Source: Tuctoria greenei (lineage: Eukaryota > Streptophyta > Magnoliopsida > Poales > Poaceae). Taken from it: a stretch of 64,000 nt of DNA. Under the pieces are notes generated by a model that did no database searches, had not been told where the DNA came from, and saw nothing but the letters and a program-made list of their open reading frames with translations. Numbering within the stretch: the stretch's first letter is position 1; every line of letters starts with the position of its first letter. Shown here one piece after another: positions 20,902 to 32,174 of this stretch. Location: NCBI GenBank assembly GCA_036927565.1, contig JAYESD010000004.1, forward strand, positions 93,438,942 through 93,502,941. Reading direction: 5' to 3'. Position numbers and translations under genes: made by a program.

Positions 20902-22362
20902 ATGGTGAACTCCGCTGCTGGATCGTCAAATGGCAACCCTGTTGCGCAACCTGCTGGAGGCAACCCGTCCAACATGCAGTCGCCAACAGGTGCTGTGGCT
21001 CGAGCAGGAGCCATGCCACTGCCGCCACCATCCGCACCGGCGAATCAAGCTGGACAGCAGGATGGAGCATCTACGTCGGTCACGACATCGATGAACAACA
21101 ACCCTAAACACGCGCTCCAAGCCGCACGTGCTTTTCTCCAACGCCCACCACCTCCAGGTGCATCCCAGGGTGCAATGGAGCAGTGGAGGGCTGATGTGGA
21201 ACATTTGGTTGCAGCAGCAGCCGATCGCATCAGCAACCAAGGTCCTCCCTCCTCAGGGCGGGCCCCATCACAGCATCAGACCGTATTGGTCAGACTTGGT
21301 CCGCCTGCTTCCCAACATAGGAGGCGTGTTGCGTCTCAACAAGCGACGTCGCTGCCTCCCGGAGCGCGACGCACTCATAAGGATGGCCGCGTCTGTATCG
21401 AGCGCGCTCGCGAAAGGCGAGAGACTCAAGACAGTCCTGCTCCCGAGGAAGTAGGAGGAGGTTGTTCCGCCCTAACCATGCATCTACGCATGGTCAGATG
21501 GCCACAAACATTCCGACCTCATCTGCTGGAGAAATTTGACGAGACTGTCAATCCCGCTGAGTTTCTCCAAATCTACTCCACCGCAATCCTTGCGGCCGGA
21601 GGCAACGAGGCCGTAATGTCCAACTACTTCCCTGTGGCTTTAACTGGGATTGCCAGGTCCTAGTTCATGAGCCTTCCGCCCGACTCCATCAACAATTGGG
21701 CGGAACTGTGCCAACAGTTCACCGCCAATTTTTGGAGTTCATACACCCGACCAGGCAGCGAACTGGACCTTTTTGCTATCAAGCAGAAAGGAGAGAATCC
21801 CTGCGATCCTCCATCCAGAGGTTCTCCCAGGTACGAAACACTATTCCTTCTATCTCCAGCACCTCTGTTATTGTGGCATTTAGACAGGGCATACGAGACA
21901 AGAAGATGCTAGAGAAGCTGGCGACCATGGAGATCACCAGCGTCACGGAACTCTTCAGCTTGGCAGATAAATGCGCCAAAGCTGCGGAGGGCCGTGAAAT
22001 GCACTCACATCCACCTCCGGAGGACAACAAAAAATCCTCAAAGGGTGAATCCACTACCTTTGGGAGTGGTAAAAAGTGGAAAAAGTCCAATGGCAAGAAA
22101 AAACTATCGGCCGGCACACCAATTGCTGCAGCTGCTGCAGCTCTGGGTGGCTGTGGGCCACGCCCTGAAAAACGACCTCGTCCGTCATCTGAAGACGGAG
22201 GCAGCTCCAAGATGTGGTGTCCTATACACAAGTCGAACAGCCACAATCTGGAAGGTTGCCAGGAGGTCCAGAACCTTGCCAAGCGCTACAACAAGCGCCG
22301 GGAAGAAGTTCATTTCCGTCAAAGGGAAGGGGAAACAGAAAGTCGATGAAGCTCCGGCTTAA
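20902..22362 (+). pseudogene. Gag of Tat element A, broken
   Basis: The ATG at 20902 starts MVNSAAGSSNGNPVAQPAGG, an Ala/Pro/Gln-rich N-terminal region also present in element B. The capsid part has HLLEKFDETVNPAEFLQIY, ALTGIARS then, after a TAG at about 21661, LPPDSINNWAELCQQFTANF (retrotransposon Gag domain). A frameshift near 21790 moves the rest to another frame: DKKMLEKLATMEITSVTELFSLADKCAKAAEGR, a basic linker, and the Tat-type knuckle CPIHKSNSHNLEGC (about 22219-22260). Gag would form the particle that packages element RNA. One nonsense codon and at least one frameshift inactivate it. Confidence 0.85.
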
Positions 22363-22559
22363 GAGGAGTTAGGCTTTCAGGACCCTAAAAAGGTCTTGAA
22401 GGTTGTTTACACCTCCGTCGATGATGACTCCGATGTCTCGGACAACGAACATCAGAAAACCATGAACACCATCTTTGGTGGTTCGTGGGACATCACCTCC
22501 CGGCGTGTCCTCAAGACCATGTAGCGAGACATAGCCTCAGTGGCTCCTACTGCTAGGGC

Positions 22560-23256
22560 GAAGCCGCACTAGAAGTGGATCGACACTGCCATCACTTTTG
22601 ATGCTTCGGACTGCCCTCGGAATATGATCGGAGCTGGCCAACTCCCATTGATGGTATCTCCGACCATCAACAACATCCAACTCCACCATGTTATGGTGGA
22701 CAGAGGTTCGGGGCTGAACCTCATAAGCTTCGAAGCTTTCGTCAAGCTTTAGCTCCGACCTTCGGACCTTCGCCCCTCTCGACCTTTCTCCAGAGTAGGT
22801 GCGGGGGTCATAACCCCACTCGGTGCCATTACTCTTTCGTTGACCTTCGGGACCCGGGAGAATTACCGCACTGAGAAGTTGGTCTTCGACGTGGCGCAGA
22901 TCAACCTACCATTCAACGCCATTTTTGTCAGGCCAGCCTTATACAAGTTCATGGATGTTGCTCATTATGGCTACTTGGTGTTGAAGATGCCAACACCAGC
23001 CGGTGTTTTCCGGATCCGTGGAGATCGCACCGCCGGAGTGACAGCTCTAGAAGAACTCCACGTGCTTGCTACAGCGCAGGAGGAAGAATTTGGAAAGGAG
23101 CAAGCTCCAAAACCCCCTAGCATTCGTCATCTTGGCTCAACCTCCGCACCTCGCGTGCAACCAAGCGGTGACACCGACATCCCCGTCAAAGTCGTCCAAA
23201 TTAGTTCTGACGCCGCTCAGACCACCCGTATATCAGGAGGTCTGAATGACAAATAG
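22560..23256 (+). pseudogene. Retropepsin-like protease of Tat element A, broken
   Basis: The frame has a conserved entry (FDASDCPRNMIGAGQLPLMVSP) and the active-site block HHVMVDRGSGLNLIS at about 22687-22728. The active-site Asp is kept, but the next residue is Arg where aspartic proteases have Gly or Thr. A TAG follows at about 22750. Downstream NLPFNAIFVRPALYKFMDVAHYGYLVLKMPTPAGV is the family's protease C-terminal region. The enzyme would cut Gag-Pol. The altered active site and stop indicate loss of function. Confidence 0.8.
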
Positions 23257-24290
23257 GAACTCGCGCTCATGACTTTCCTCCGGGCTAATGTAGATGTGTT
23301 TGCCTGACAACCGTCACAAATGCCTGGGATCCCTACGGAAGTGATCGAGCATAATCTAAAGATCTATCCCGACGCTCGGCCTGTACACCAGAAGTCCCGG
23401 AAGCAATCCGTAGAGTGACAAAACTTCATACGACAAGAAGTGAAGAAGTTGCTCGAAGCTGGATTCATCCGAGAAGTCTTCCACCCAAAATGACAGGCAA
23501 ACCCATTCGTTGTACCCAAGGCTGGTGGGAAGCTTCGGATGTGTATTGACTACACTACACTAAATAAGGCATGTCCAAAAGATCCATTCCCACTACCTAG
23601 AATAGATCAGATAGTGGATTCAACCTCCGGGTGTGAATTACTATGTTTCCTAGACGCATATTCTGGATACCATCAAATCAGAATGTCTAGGGAAGATGAA
23701 GAGAATACCTCCTTCATCACAGTAGATGGATTATATTGTTACACTGCCATGCCATTTGGTCTCAAGAATGCTGCTTCAACATTTGTACAAGCTATGTACA
23801 AAACTTTTGGAGAGATCATCAGAGAATGGTGGAAGTGTATGTCAATGACATCGTCGTCAAGATCAAGAACAAGGAGCCATTCCTTGACACCTTGCAAGCT
23901 GTCTTCAACAAGTTGCGAGTCACTCGCACGAAACTAAACCCGGGCAAGTGTGTCTTCGGGGTTAGCTCCGGAAAACTTCTTTGTTTCTTGGTAAACCACC
24001 GAGGAATAGAAGAAAACCCGGCGAAGATAAAAGCTATTGAAGACATGCGGCCACCAGCCCGCATCAAGGACTTCCAGAAGCTGACTGGATGTCTAGCTGC
24101 CCTCACCCGATTCATCTCAAGACTGGCGAAACGGGCGCTACCCTTCTTCAAGCTATTGAGGAAGTCCGGACCATTCCAATGGTCTAAAGAAGCAGAGAAG
24201 GCATTTCAGGAGCTGAAGCAGCACCTCACCACCCTACCAACCTTGGTAGCTCTGAACCTGGTGAGGCACTCCTGCTTTACATTTCGGCAA
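23257..24290 (+). pseudogene. Reverse transcriptase of Tat element A, with YVND active site
   Basis: RT blocks in order are VEIHNLKIYPDARPV-like entry with stops, GGKLRMCIDYTTLNKACPKDPFPLPRIDQIVD, CFLDAYSGYHQIRM (first catalytic Asp), TAMPFGLKNAASTFVQAM, then after a frameshift near 23820 VEVYVNDIVVK, where YVDD is expected. The thumb region is VFGVSSGKLLCFLVNHRGI and KDFQKLTGCLAALTRFISRLAKRALPFFKLL. RT would copy element RNA into cDNA. The second Asp of the YVDD box is changed to Asn (GAC to AAC, a G-to-A change), and TGA or TAG codons interrupt the fingers at about 23306, 23418 and 23492. Confidence 0.85.
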
Positions 24291-25610
24291 CTGACGAAGT
24301 TGTCAGCATGGTCCTCATTGCGGAAAGGCCAGAACCATCTCCAGTTCAGGAATCCAAACCCCTTCGGGAGGGTCTGGAGCTACCTGAAGTCGAGTATGGG
24401 TCCCAGCTCCCAGGATCCTCAAGGAGAGACTCGGGAGGATCCATCTCCTTCAAATGAAGGAGTCACTGCTACTGAGCAACAAGATCCGGGCCCTTCCGGG
24501 AAGGTCCGGGTCACTCCAGAAGAAGCTTCGGGTACCTCCAACCGACACCCGGAGGTCCCCGAACAAGGTCCGGACCCCTCCGGGAACGTCCAGAAAGATG
24601 AGGAGGGAGCTCTGGGCCCCTTCGGGAGGGTCTGGACGATCCAGCGCCCAGTGTACTTCATCAGTGAAGTACTCCATGACGCCAAGACTCGGTACCTAGA
24701 GGTGCATAAGCTGCTCTACGCAGTTCTTATTGCCTCTAGGAAGCTCCGACACTACTTCCAAGCTCACAAGATTTCAGTGGTAACCTCTTATCCACTACGT
24801 GCAATATTGCATAACCCCAATTCCACTGGGAACATTGCAAAGTGGGCAGCGGAATTAGCCGAGTTTGACCTTGAATTCGTTCCAAGACAAGCGATCAAGA
24901 GTCAAGCATTGGCGGACTTCGTGGCGGAATGGACCCCCTTTCCATCAAATCCTGGGGGCCCCAGTGAGCAGAAGTCGGAAACCAAGGTTCCGGTCTTCAG
25001 TGAGCCTCACTGGACTCTCTACTTCGACGGCTCTGTGCAGAAGCAAGGGGCCGGAGCTGAAGTTACTCTCCTCGCTCCGACCGGGGAGAAGGTTAAATAC
25101 ATGGTGTAACTTGACTTCAAGGCAACCAACAACATGGCGGAGTATGAAGCACTAATTTATGGACTCAAGGTGGCACTATCATATGGTGTCAAGCAGCTGC
25201 TGGTAAAGGGTGATTCATAGCTTGTTGTGAAACAAGTCAAAGGTGAATGTTGCTGCAACAACCCTCACCTAGCTGCATACCTACTTGAAGTCCAGAAGCT
25301 TCAGAAGGACTTCGACGTCCTGGATCTCTGCCATGTCCGGCGTCTCAACAACGCTTAAGCCGACGAACTCTAGACGAAAGCATCAACCGGGGCTCCGGCT
25401 CCCGACAGAACCTTCGTCCGGAGGTTGTCTAAACCTACAGCTGAGCCTGCCGAACTGAGCAAAGGGGGCTAGACCAGCACCTCGAAGCTGGCGGTCCCGA
25501 TGCCCTGTTACCATGGCGTCCATCAAGGGTCGTAGGTGCTGCAGGAAGCTCTGAGCAACCCAGCATGCAAGACTCGAATCCTCAAGATAGTTCTGATGCA
25601 TGGATCTAGG
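24290..25610 (+). pseudogene. RT-RNase H connection with repeat insert, and RNase H, of Tat element A
   Basis: After LVRHSC-like frameshifted sequence there is a GC-rich, repeat-laden stretch (24340-24640) encoding Pro/Gly/Ser/Glu-rich repeats. The connection domain then resumes: RPVYFISEVLHDAKTRYLEVHKLLYAVLIASRKLRHYFQAHKISVV. The extra Tat RNase H follows: WTLYFDGSVQKQGAG (first catalytic Asp), a TAA at 25107, NNMAEYEALIYGLK (catalytic Glu) and VKGDS (third Asp). RNase H would remove the RNA strand of the hybrid. Stops at about 25218, 25357 and 25371 add to the damage. Confidence 0.8.
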
Positions 25611-26834
25611 AGATACGGAGCTACTTGAAAGACAATTTCCTTCCTGAAGATAATGTATCTGCTGATCAGATAGTCAGATTGGCTAAAAGATACATACGGG
25701 TAGAAGGGGATCTCTACCGGCGTGGTGCCAACGGCATCCTAATGCGGTGCATTACAAGGGAAGAAGGTTGCGAGCTCCTCGCGGAAATCCATGGAGGCAA
25801 GTGTGGGAACCACACGTCTTCCCGCACGCTGGCCGGTAAAGCCTTCCGACATGGCTTCTACTGGCCTATAGTGCTCCAGGATGCAACTGAGCTAGTGAAG
25901 AAATGTGAAGCATGCCAGTTCCATGCAAAGCAAATTCACACCGGCTCAGCCTCTACAAATGATACCTCCTACATGGCCTTTCGTTGTGTGGGGGATGGAT
26001 ATCTTGGGACCTTTCCGAAGAGCCATCGGAGGTTACAAGTTCCTGTACGTTGCCATTGACAAATTCACCAAATGGCCGGAAGCAACTCCAGTTGTGACAA
26101 TAAACAAGCAATCAGCTATTAACTTCTTGCAGTCCATCGTATGCAGATTTGGAGTCCCAAACAAGATCATATCTGATAATGGGACCCAGTTCACAAGCTC
26201 TGCATTTCAAGAATATTGCGAAGACCTCGGCATCCAAGTCAGCTACACTTCCGTAGCTCACCCGGCATGAAATGGCCAAGCCAAGAGAGCAAATGCAGAA
26301 ATCCTAAAAGGACTCAAGACGCGCACATATGAGCGCCTAAAAAAACATGGAGCCAACTGGATCGAAGAGCTTCCGCCCACACTGTGGGCCAACAGGACAA
26401 CTCCAAACCGGTCAACTGGAGAGATGCCCTTCTTCCTGGTGTACGGAGCTGAAGTGGTCCTTCCTCCGGAAGTCACCTTGGGGTCGCTCCGGGTCCGGAC
26501 CTGCGATGATACCACGCAGGACCAGCTCCGATGTGAAGACCTTGACCTCCTTGAAGAGGGAAGGTGCCGAGCAGCTGTTTGGAATGCCCGATACCGCCAA
26601 GCTCTTCGGCGCTATCACCAACAGCATGTTCACAGCCGACAACTCGAGGAAGGCAATCTAGTGCTACAGAGAATACAATCCAGAGAAGGGTTAAAGAAAC
26701 TTTCCCCCAGCTAGGAAGGACCCTTCTGAGTGATCAAAGTATCCCGTCTCGGATGTGTTCGCTTGGCAATCGAGGATGCGACACCTCTCCCTAATCATTG
26801 GAACATCGAGCACCTCTGTAAGTTCTACGCTTAA
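25611..26834 (+). pseudogene. Integrase of Tat element A, broken
   Basis: The N-terminal zinc domain is seen in EIHGGKCGNHTSSRTLAGKAFRHGFYWP and KKCEACQFHAK (His/His, Cys/Cys). After a frameshift near 25945 the core has WGMDILGPFRRAIGGYKFLYVAIDKFTKWPEA, ISDNGTQFTSSAFQEYC and, after a TGA at 26268, RANAEILKGLKTRT, so the DDE residues are still readable. The C-terminal part reads RTTPNRSTGEMPFFLVYGAEVVLPPEV. The coding part ends at KFYA-stop (26834), matching the end of C's pol at 61079. It would insert the cDNA into chromatin. Confidence 0.85.
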
Positions 26835-28149
26835 TATCATGGAGGTGAGTCTGTAGTTACATGTGATGTTTGTAATAGAGTCATTGTAAAGAGTCGGGTA
26901 GCTCCTAAGGGAGAATAGCTTGACCTTCCCCGCAAGGTCCGCAATGTTCAGGCAACACTTGTCACAGTCTCAGAGCTAAAACTAAATCTAGCTACCTTGG
27001 GTCAAACGAGAAACGAAACACACTTAGCCTGGTTCCGTACCCTAAGAGTGTACTTGTTTCTCCTGTACCACGGACCTATAATGAAAGACATCATTGTGTG
27101 ATAATAGACTCCACATGCATTTATTTTGTACAGGCTCAATATTTTTTATTTTTCTCTTTCTTGTCTATAACAAAGTTGTGCAATTCTTAAGAAAGTTTAG
27201 CTCGACCAGCTCATGTGCAATTCGAGTTGCATTGTCTATTCTTCCGGGTCTAAACATTGTTAATGATCTACTCGTATGAATGCTGCCAAGCCAATCTAGG
27301 GTCGGAGTGTGCTATCGACTTAGCCTGGTCATGCACCCTAAGTACGCCACTCTACCTACACCCTGGCAGGCCGAAGTAAGCCGAGTCCAGAAATGATCGG
27401 GCCTGAAGGAAACAAGGCAGTGCACTTGATTGTATTTAGAAATTGTTCAACGTAAAACTTTCTCGGGAATAGTAAGTTGCAGTTGAGTTATAGATAGGAA
27501 ATGGATTTTACTGTTTTCCTTGACTTCAGTGTGTAGGAAAAATAAAGCCCCTATAATAATGGTGAATGACCGGAGCTACCAAAGCTCTGACATCCCCTAA
27601 GGTGGCTTGTGTCGATGTTCCAAACATTGATAACGAGCGTCTCTAGATCTACTAAGCTCCGGTAAAGCCAGGGGGCCAGCCGTCAACATGAACAAAAGAT
27701 GGTGGGAAGATTCCACAATGGGGTCTGTTGTCGACACACCGCGTGTTTACAGAGGTCACTACCAGAGCTACAAAGCTCCAACACCCCAGAGGACTAACCG
27801 TCGATGCTCTACACATTGATGGAGACTGCTGCCGGAGCTACTAAGCTCTGACGATGGTCAATGCCGGAGCCACTAAGCTCCGACATCCTCAAGGGGCTCC
27901 TACTATCGAAGACTTCAGACCATGGTTCTACAAGTTCGAAGAACGCAAGTCTTCAACAATTGTTACATCCTCTTGGTACATGTTCACAATCAAATTGTGT
28001 ACATCTACCAGGGGGCCAAGTGAGACAAAGGTGTTGAAGACAAAAAATGAAATTCAGAAAAACTTGGATTTCAAACATCTGGAGACAAGAGATTACAAAA
28101 TTGGAGAAAAAGAAGAGAGAATACAAGCGGGAGTTACAAAGAGAGAGTC
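26835..28149. other. Convergent spacer of element A with short palindromic repeats
   Basis: This spacer lies between the end of pol (plus) and the end of the antisense gene (minus). It holds five imperfect palindromes of the type GGAGCTACTAAGCTCC (27572, 27645, 27764, 27833, 27865) and no coding domain. The matching spacer of element C (59811-61078) has three similar ones. Confidence 0.55.
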
Positions 28150-31100
28150 CTAGACCCTATGGAAGAACGAGGCGACTTTCTGGGCAACCTCCGACACGCT
28201 GGCTTGGGCGGCTTCTCCCTCTCCGTCGATGGGGCCTTCAAGCACCGGGTCCAGTGAGAACTGAGGGTCCCGGCTTGTGTAGCACGTCAGCACGTATTCT
28301 GCGACGTTCTTCGCCAGGGATTGTCCCTCAGTTTCCAGTTGGTCCACAATGACATCGCCCATCTTGGTGAGCTTGTTGCCTGCCGAACTCAACGCTTGCA
28401 ATGCCTGGTGCAGCTCCGGCTCCGGATCATCTGGACACATGGGACTAAAACCCATTAGCGTCAGTGCATCGTTGGCTTTGCCTAGGAAGTCCCAAACTTG
28501 TTGGGACTCCACAGCCCTCGAGCCTCGCATCTCCTCCGAGGATCTTCTGGTCGCCGCAAGCTCCTAATTCTCACGGGCAAGGCGCTCAACCTCTTTGGCG
28601 TTCTACTGAATCTTTTCAGCAACCTGCCTTTCGAGTTTACCGAGCTCCTCCTCCCAGAGGTGGATCTTGTTCCGGTGGTCGACCAGGTCTATCTCCCGGC
28701 CCCGCACCTTCTTCTCCCTCGCAGCAATTTCATCCTCCCTCTTGTGGAGGTCTTGTCCTCGCTGCCAGGCCTTCTTCTCCTCTTTATCGCAGCGCTCATC
28801 CAACTTCTTGGTGCGCTCCGCGAGACTCTTGTCACCCAGAGTCAGCCTCTGAGTATGCTCTTCCTCCCTCTTCACGAGGTCATCCCGCAGCTCAAGGAGT
28901 TTTTGCTCTTCATCCTCGAGCTTTTTCTCCCGCTTCTCAAGGGCCTCCCGGCGCTTGACGAGGCTGTCATGGATGGCGCTGAGCTTCTCCCTGCGATCAT
29001 TCGCCACGTTATTAGCAGCTACGGCTTGTTTGTGGATGGCCCGGGACTGGTTGTCGAGGGATCGCACCATGCTTTCCCTCTCATCCAGCAGCTTACCCCA
29101 GTACTCCAACTGGACCTTCTCATTCTTCACCCACTCCTTGTTGTTAGCCAGCCTCGACTGCGCCATCTTGGTCTCGAATTGGAGCCGGTTGCACCACCTC
29201 CTAAGAGTTTGGCGCTCCTCCTCGAGGGCCTTGCTGTCGTGGCAAAAATCCAGCTGGACCTAATGAAGACTGGAGCAGGCATTGTCAATAGACAACGATA
29301 GAGGGATCAGGTTCGTACCTACCGGGGTTCTCTCCGCTGGCTCCAGTAGGTTCTCCGTGACAAAAATTGGGTCCCACTGTACAAGAGAAATCCCCTGGGC
29401 TTCCAGGGCACTAGGGCCGTCCTCCGGGATAGCCTCGGCTGCCACCAAGGAAGGTCCTGCAACAGAAGTTTCGACCTCCGAAGTTAGCCCCGAAGGTCCC
29501 GCCCACAGGTCATCAACAACTGGCCCCTAAGGTGGGGGGCCGACAGCTTCATCTAGGCACCCTGGCTCAGGCGCGGGCACCTTTGGAACCACCACATCCT
29601 GGGCAGGCGCTAAAGGTTCGACTGGAGCTGAAGCCACTTCCGGCTCCGACGTTGGCGCCTCCTCCATCGTCGGCTCAGGCGCTGGCGCTTCGATCATCAT
29701 CAGCTCGAGCGCCGGCACTTCTGCAGCAACCGGCTTAGGAGCCAGAATTTTTCGACGACCGGCTCAGGCGCCGGAACTTCATCAGCCACTGGCTCTATCT
29801 CCGAGACTTCATCAACACCCGACTCTATTATCGGGGCCTCATCAACCACCGGCTCGACTGCCGGGGCTTCAACAACATCCGGCTCTAGGGTCGGGACTGC
29901 AGCTACCTCCGGCTCTGAGGCCGGAGCATCCGTCATCTCAACATCCAAACCCGGAGCTTCAACCTCCAGGGCTGGTGCCGCTGGTACATCTTCATTCTCG
30001 TGGTCCGGCGCTACCACGGGAGCTTCTGGGGATGAGTCGAGGTAAGACCATGACAGCCGGCGTCGGAGCTGCCGCAGCCTCAGCCACCTATTGGGGCGGC
30101 GCTGGGATTGGAGTCGGAGCTTCCGCCTGCACAGCCTCAGCTGCTGCTGCAGGAACCGGAGCTTCAGCCCCTTTCTTGGGCACTCTGTGGATGAAGGACG
30201 AATAAACTCAAAACACAATTACAACAAAAAACAATCAACTGGGGTAAAAAACAAAATTTACTTTGGAAGGCTTCCGCTCCAGCTAGCGCGGAATCTCTTC
30301 CCCGGACGCTCGGTGTCGGACACTGTTGCCACTGGCGTGGTAGCTCCGGAAGGTTCCTCGGAGCTTGCCACTGCCATCGGCGCCTTCTTGGTTGAGGCTC
30401 CCCTTAACCGGGAAGGACCTCCGGACCTAGAGCCCTCAGCTGGCCCTGGTACTGGAGTCACATGGCTGGAGCTAGCACCCTGGGGAGATGCCGATGCTGG
30501 AGTGGTTGCCGCCACCGAAGACCTCCTCTGCCTAGGAGAAGGAGCCGTCGTGGAAGGAGCAGGCCTGACAGACCTCCCGTCGGCATGCTTCGGCTTCCTC
30601 TTGCGGCTCGAGGGCTCGGCCAACTCCTTGCCCTTGCCTACAACTCCGGCTCTTGGCTTTGGGGCGGGAGGGGAGCCGCCTTTAGAAGCTCCGGGGATTG
30701 CCACCCCTGAGGTTGGTCACCTCTCCACCAGGCCCAAGTCGTCCAAAAGCGACATCTTCCTCCGGAGCTCTCTGCACTCCTCTGGTATCATATTTAGAGG
30801 CAGGAAGACCGCAGGTGGAGACACATCGCCAGGGCCGATGTTCCTAGGCTGGAACTTCTTGAGATGGGTCTTCAAGGCTTCACCGGTCAAATTGGTGTCC
30901 AAGCCGACCTCAATGCGGTTGGTGTCCATCTCACTATTGAAGGCCCAGGCAGGCCAGCTCCTAGCCCTCATCGGGGCCCACCTGTTCATCAAGAAGTTAC
31001 CGAAGACCATCTGCGGGGTCACCCCACCTTCGACACATTCTTGGATTTTGTCCAGGATGGGCCTGTACTCCCTCAACAGCTCTGGCACGTCACTCCAAGT

Positions 31101-31639
31101 GTCGGTGTCAACGCGAGGAAGGCCTTCAGGCAGCTCCAGCCTCTCGTGTCCCTTGACAGTGATGACCACCCAGTCTTTCTTCTAGTCGTCCCACTTGCCG
31201 GAAGGGAAGGACCTCAAGTACTTGAGGGGAGAGTTTTTCCGCTTCACGAAGTAGTAGAAGCCGATGAACTCATCACTCTTCTCGGTCGGGTGGACAGTGA
31301 AGAAAGTCCGGAACAACTCCACGCAAGGGGGCACGCCCACCCACATCTTGCAAAAGTGGACGAAAGTCACCACTAGCAAGATTGAGTGGGGGCCCAGGTG
31401 GTGGAGCTGCGGACCATAGAAATCAAGCAGCATCAAAAAGAAAGTGGAGAAAGGCGGGATAAACCCGCCATGGCATACCCAAGGAAGTACACCATATCTC
31501 CGGCTCGCTCCTTCTCGAAGGGAAGCTTGCCACAGCGGATGTCGTTGTTGAAAGAGTCACTGGACCATCCCATGTAGGTCCGGACCCTAGACAACTCCTT
31601 CTTGCTCCCGATGTGGCTATTGGGGAGTTCCAACTTCAT
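28150..31639 (-). pseudogene. Antisense gene of Tat element A (putative gypsy-type transposon domain plus coiled coil)
   Basis: The minus-strand gene starts at ATG 31639 (MKLELPNSHIGSKKELS, aligned with the element C start) and ends after VASFFHRV at 28150. Its N-terminal part (31639-30700) has YMGWSSDSFNND, HLGPHSILLVVTFVHFCKMW, PPCVELFRTFFTVHPTEKSDEF and FYYFVKRKNSPLKYLRSFP, which I match to the PF04195-type 'putative gypsy type transposon' domain. A Ser/Arg-rich linker is followed by a 77-bp intron (30185-30261, GT..AG). Then come Ala/Pro/Glu/Val-rich repeats (30184-29500), a long charged coiled coil (29166-28603) and a conserved tail (GKANDALTLMGFSP, ALSSAGNKLTKMGD). A frameshift near 31436 and a TAG at about 29262 break it. 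The function is unknown; Tat elements commonly carry such antisense ORFs. Confidence 0.8.
30185..30261 (-). other. Intron of the element A antisense gene
   Basis: On minus it runs from GTAAATTTTG to TTCATCCACAG. The same intron, 78 bp, occurs in element C at 57709-57786 (GTAGTTTTTG to CCATCCACAG). Frames on either side join in both copies. Confidence 0.75.
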
Positions 31640-32161
31640 CGCAGCACAGCGTGGCGAGAGAAGAGAAGCAAGCAAAAGTTTGGAGGATTTGAGCGCAAGA
31701 TCGAATGAAGGCGTAAAGAATCCCCAAACGGTGCGCGGTTTCCTTCTTAAGTAAGCCCCCGCAACGCTTGGATGGAAATCGTAGAGGAGCCGACGATAAT
31801 ATTCAAAAACTTAACCCTGCCAATGACAAGGGGGCCCGAGGCCACCCCGACGATCAAGTCGAGGTCCTTACCCAGGCAATGGTTGTCATCATGAAAGGCG
31901 GGAAGCCCGAGGGCGGCGGCCTGACAGGGCGCGCAGAACCGATACAGTTTTTGTATCGGGAACCGACGACCTTCAATTGCGTGAGATCCGCACGCTCAGA
32001 TCTCACCTGCCGCATCCTGGATATGCCACGCGGCGTTGGTTTAACTGCGGACTACCGCCAACGGCACATCCGAAGACCCTTGAAGACACGGCTCAAAAAC
32101 TGAAGGATGGACCCACCTCCGGCAGAACGACTTCATCCAATAGGTCTCTCCCAGAGGTAGG
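31640..32161 (-). promoter_or_regulatory. Upstream region of the element A antisense gene
   Basis: No coding domain lies between the antisense start and the polypurine tract. The copy in C (45673-46195) is closely similar, so this is the likely promoter and leader of the antisense gene. No clear TATA box is identified. Confidence 0.4.
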
Positions 32162-32174
32162 CCCAGGGGGCCAC
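32162..32174 (+). other. Polypurine tract of element A
   Basis: CCCAGGGGGCCAC lies directly before the 3' LTR. The same string is found in C on minus (45658-45670). Confidence 0.6.

Noticed and set aside
28498..29301. 267-codon plus frame in element A at the coiled-coil region
   Set aside because: Leu-rich shadow of the minus-strand coiled coil; element C shows the coding strand is the antisense one.
29260..29318. Second intron in the antisense gene
   Set aside because: A GT..AG string exists, but the frame reads through it in element C (SSLHQVQL), and the block is conserved at protein level; A only has CAG changed to TAG.
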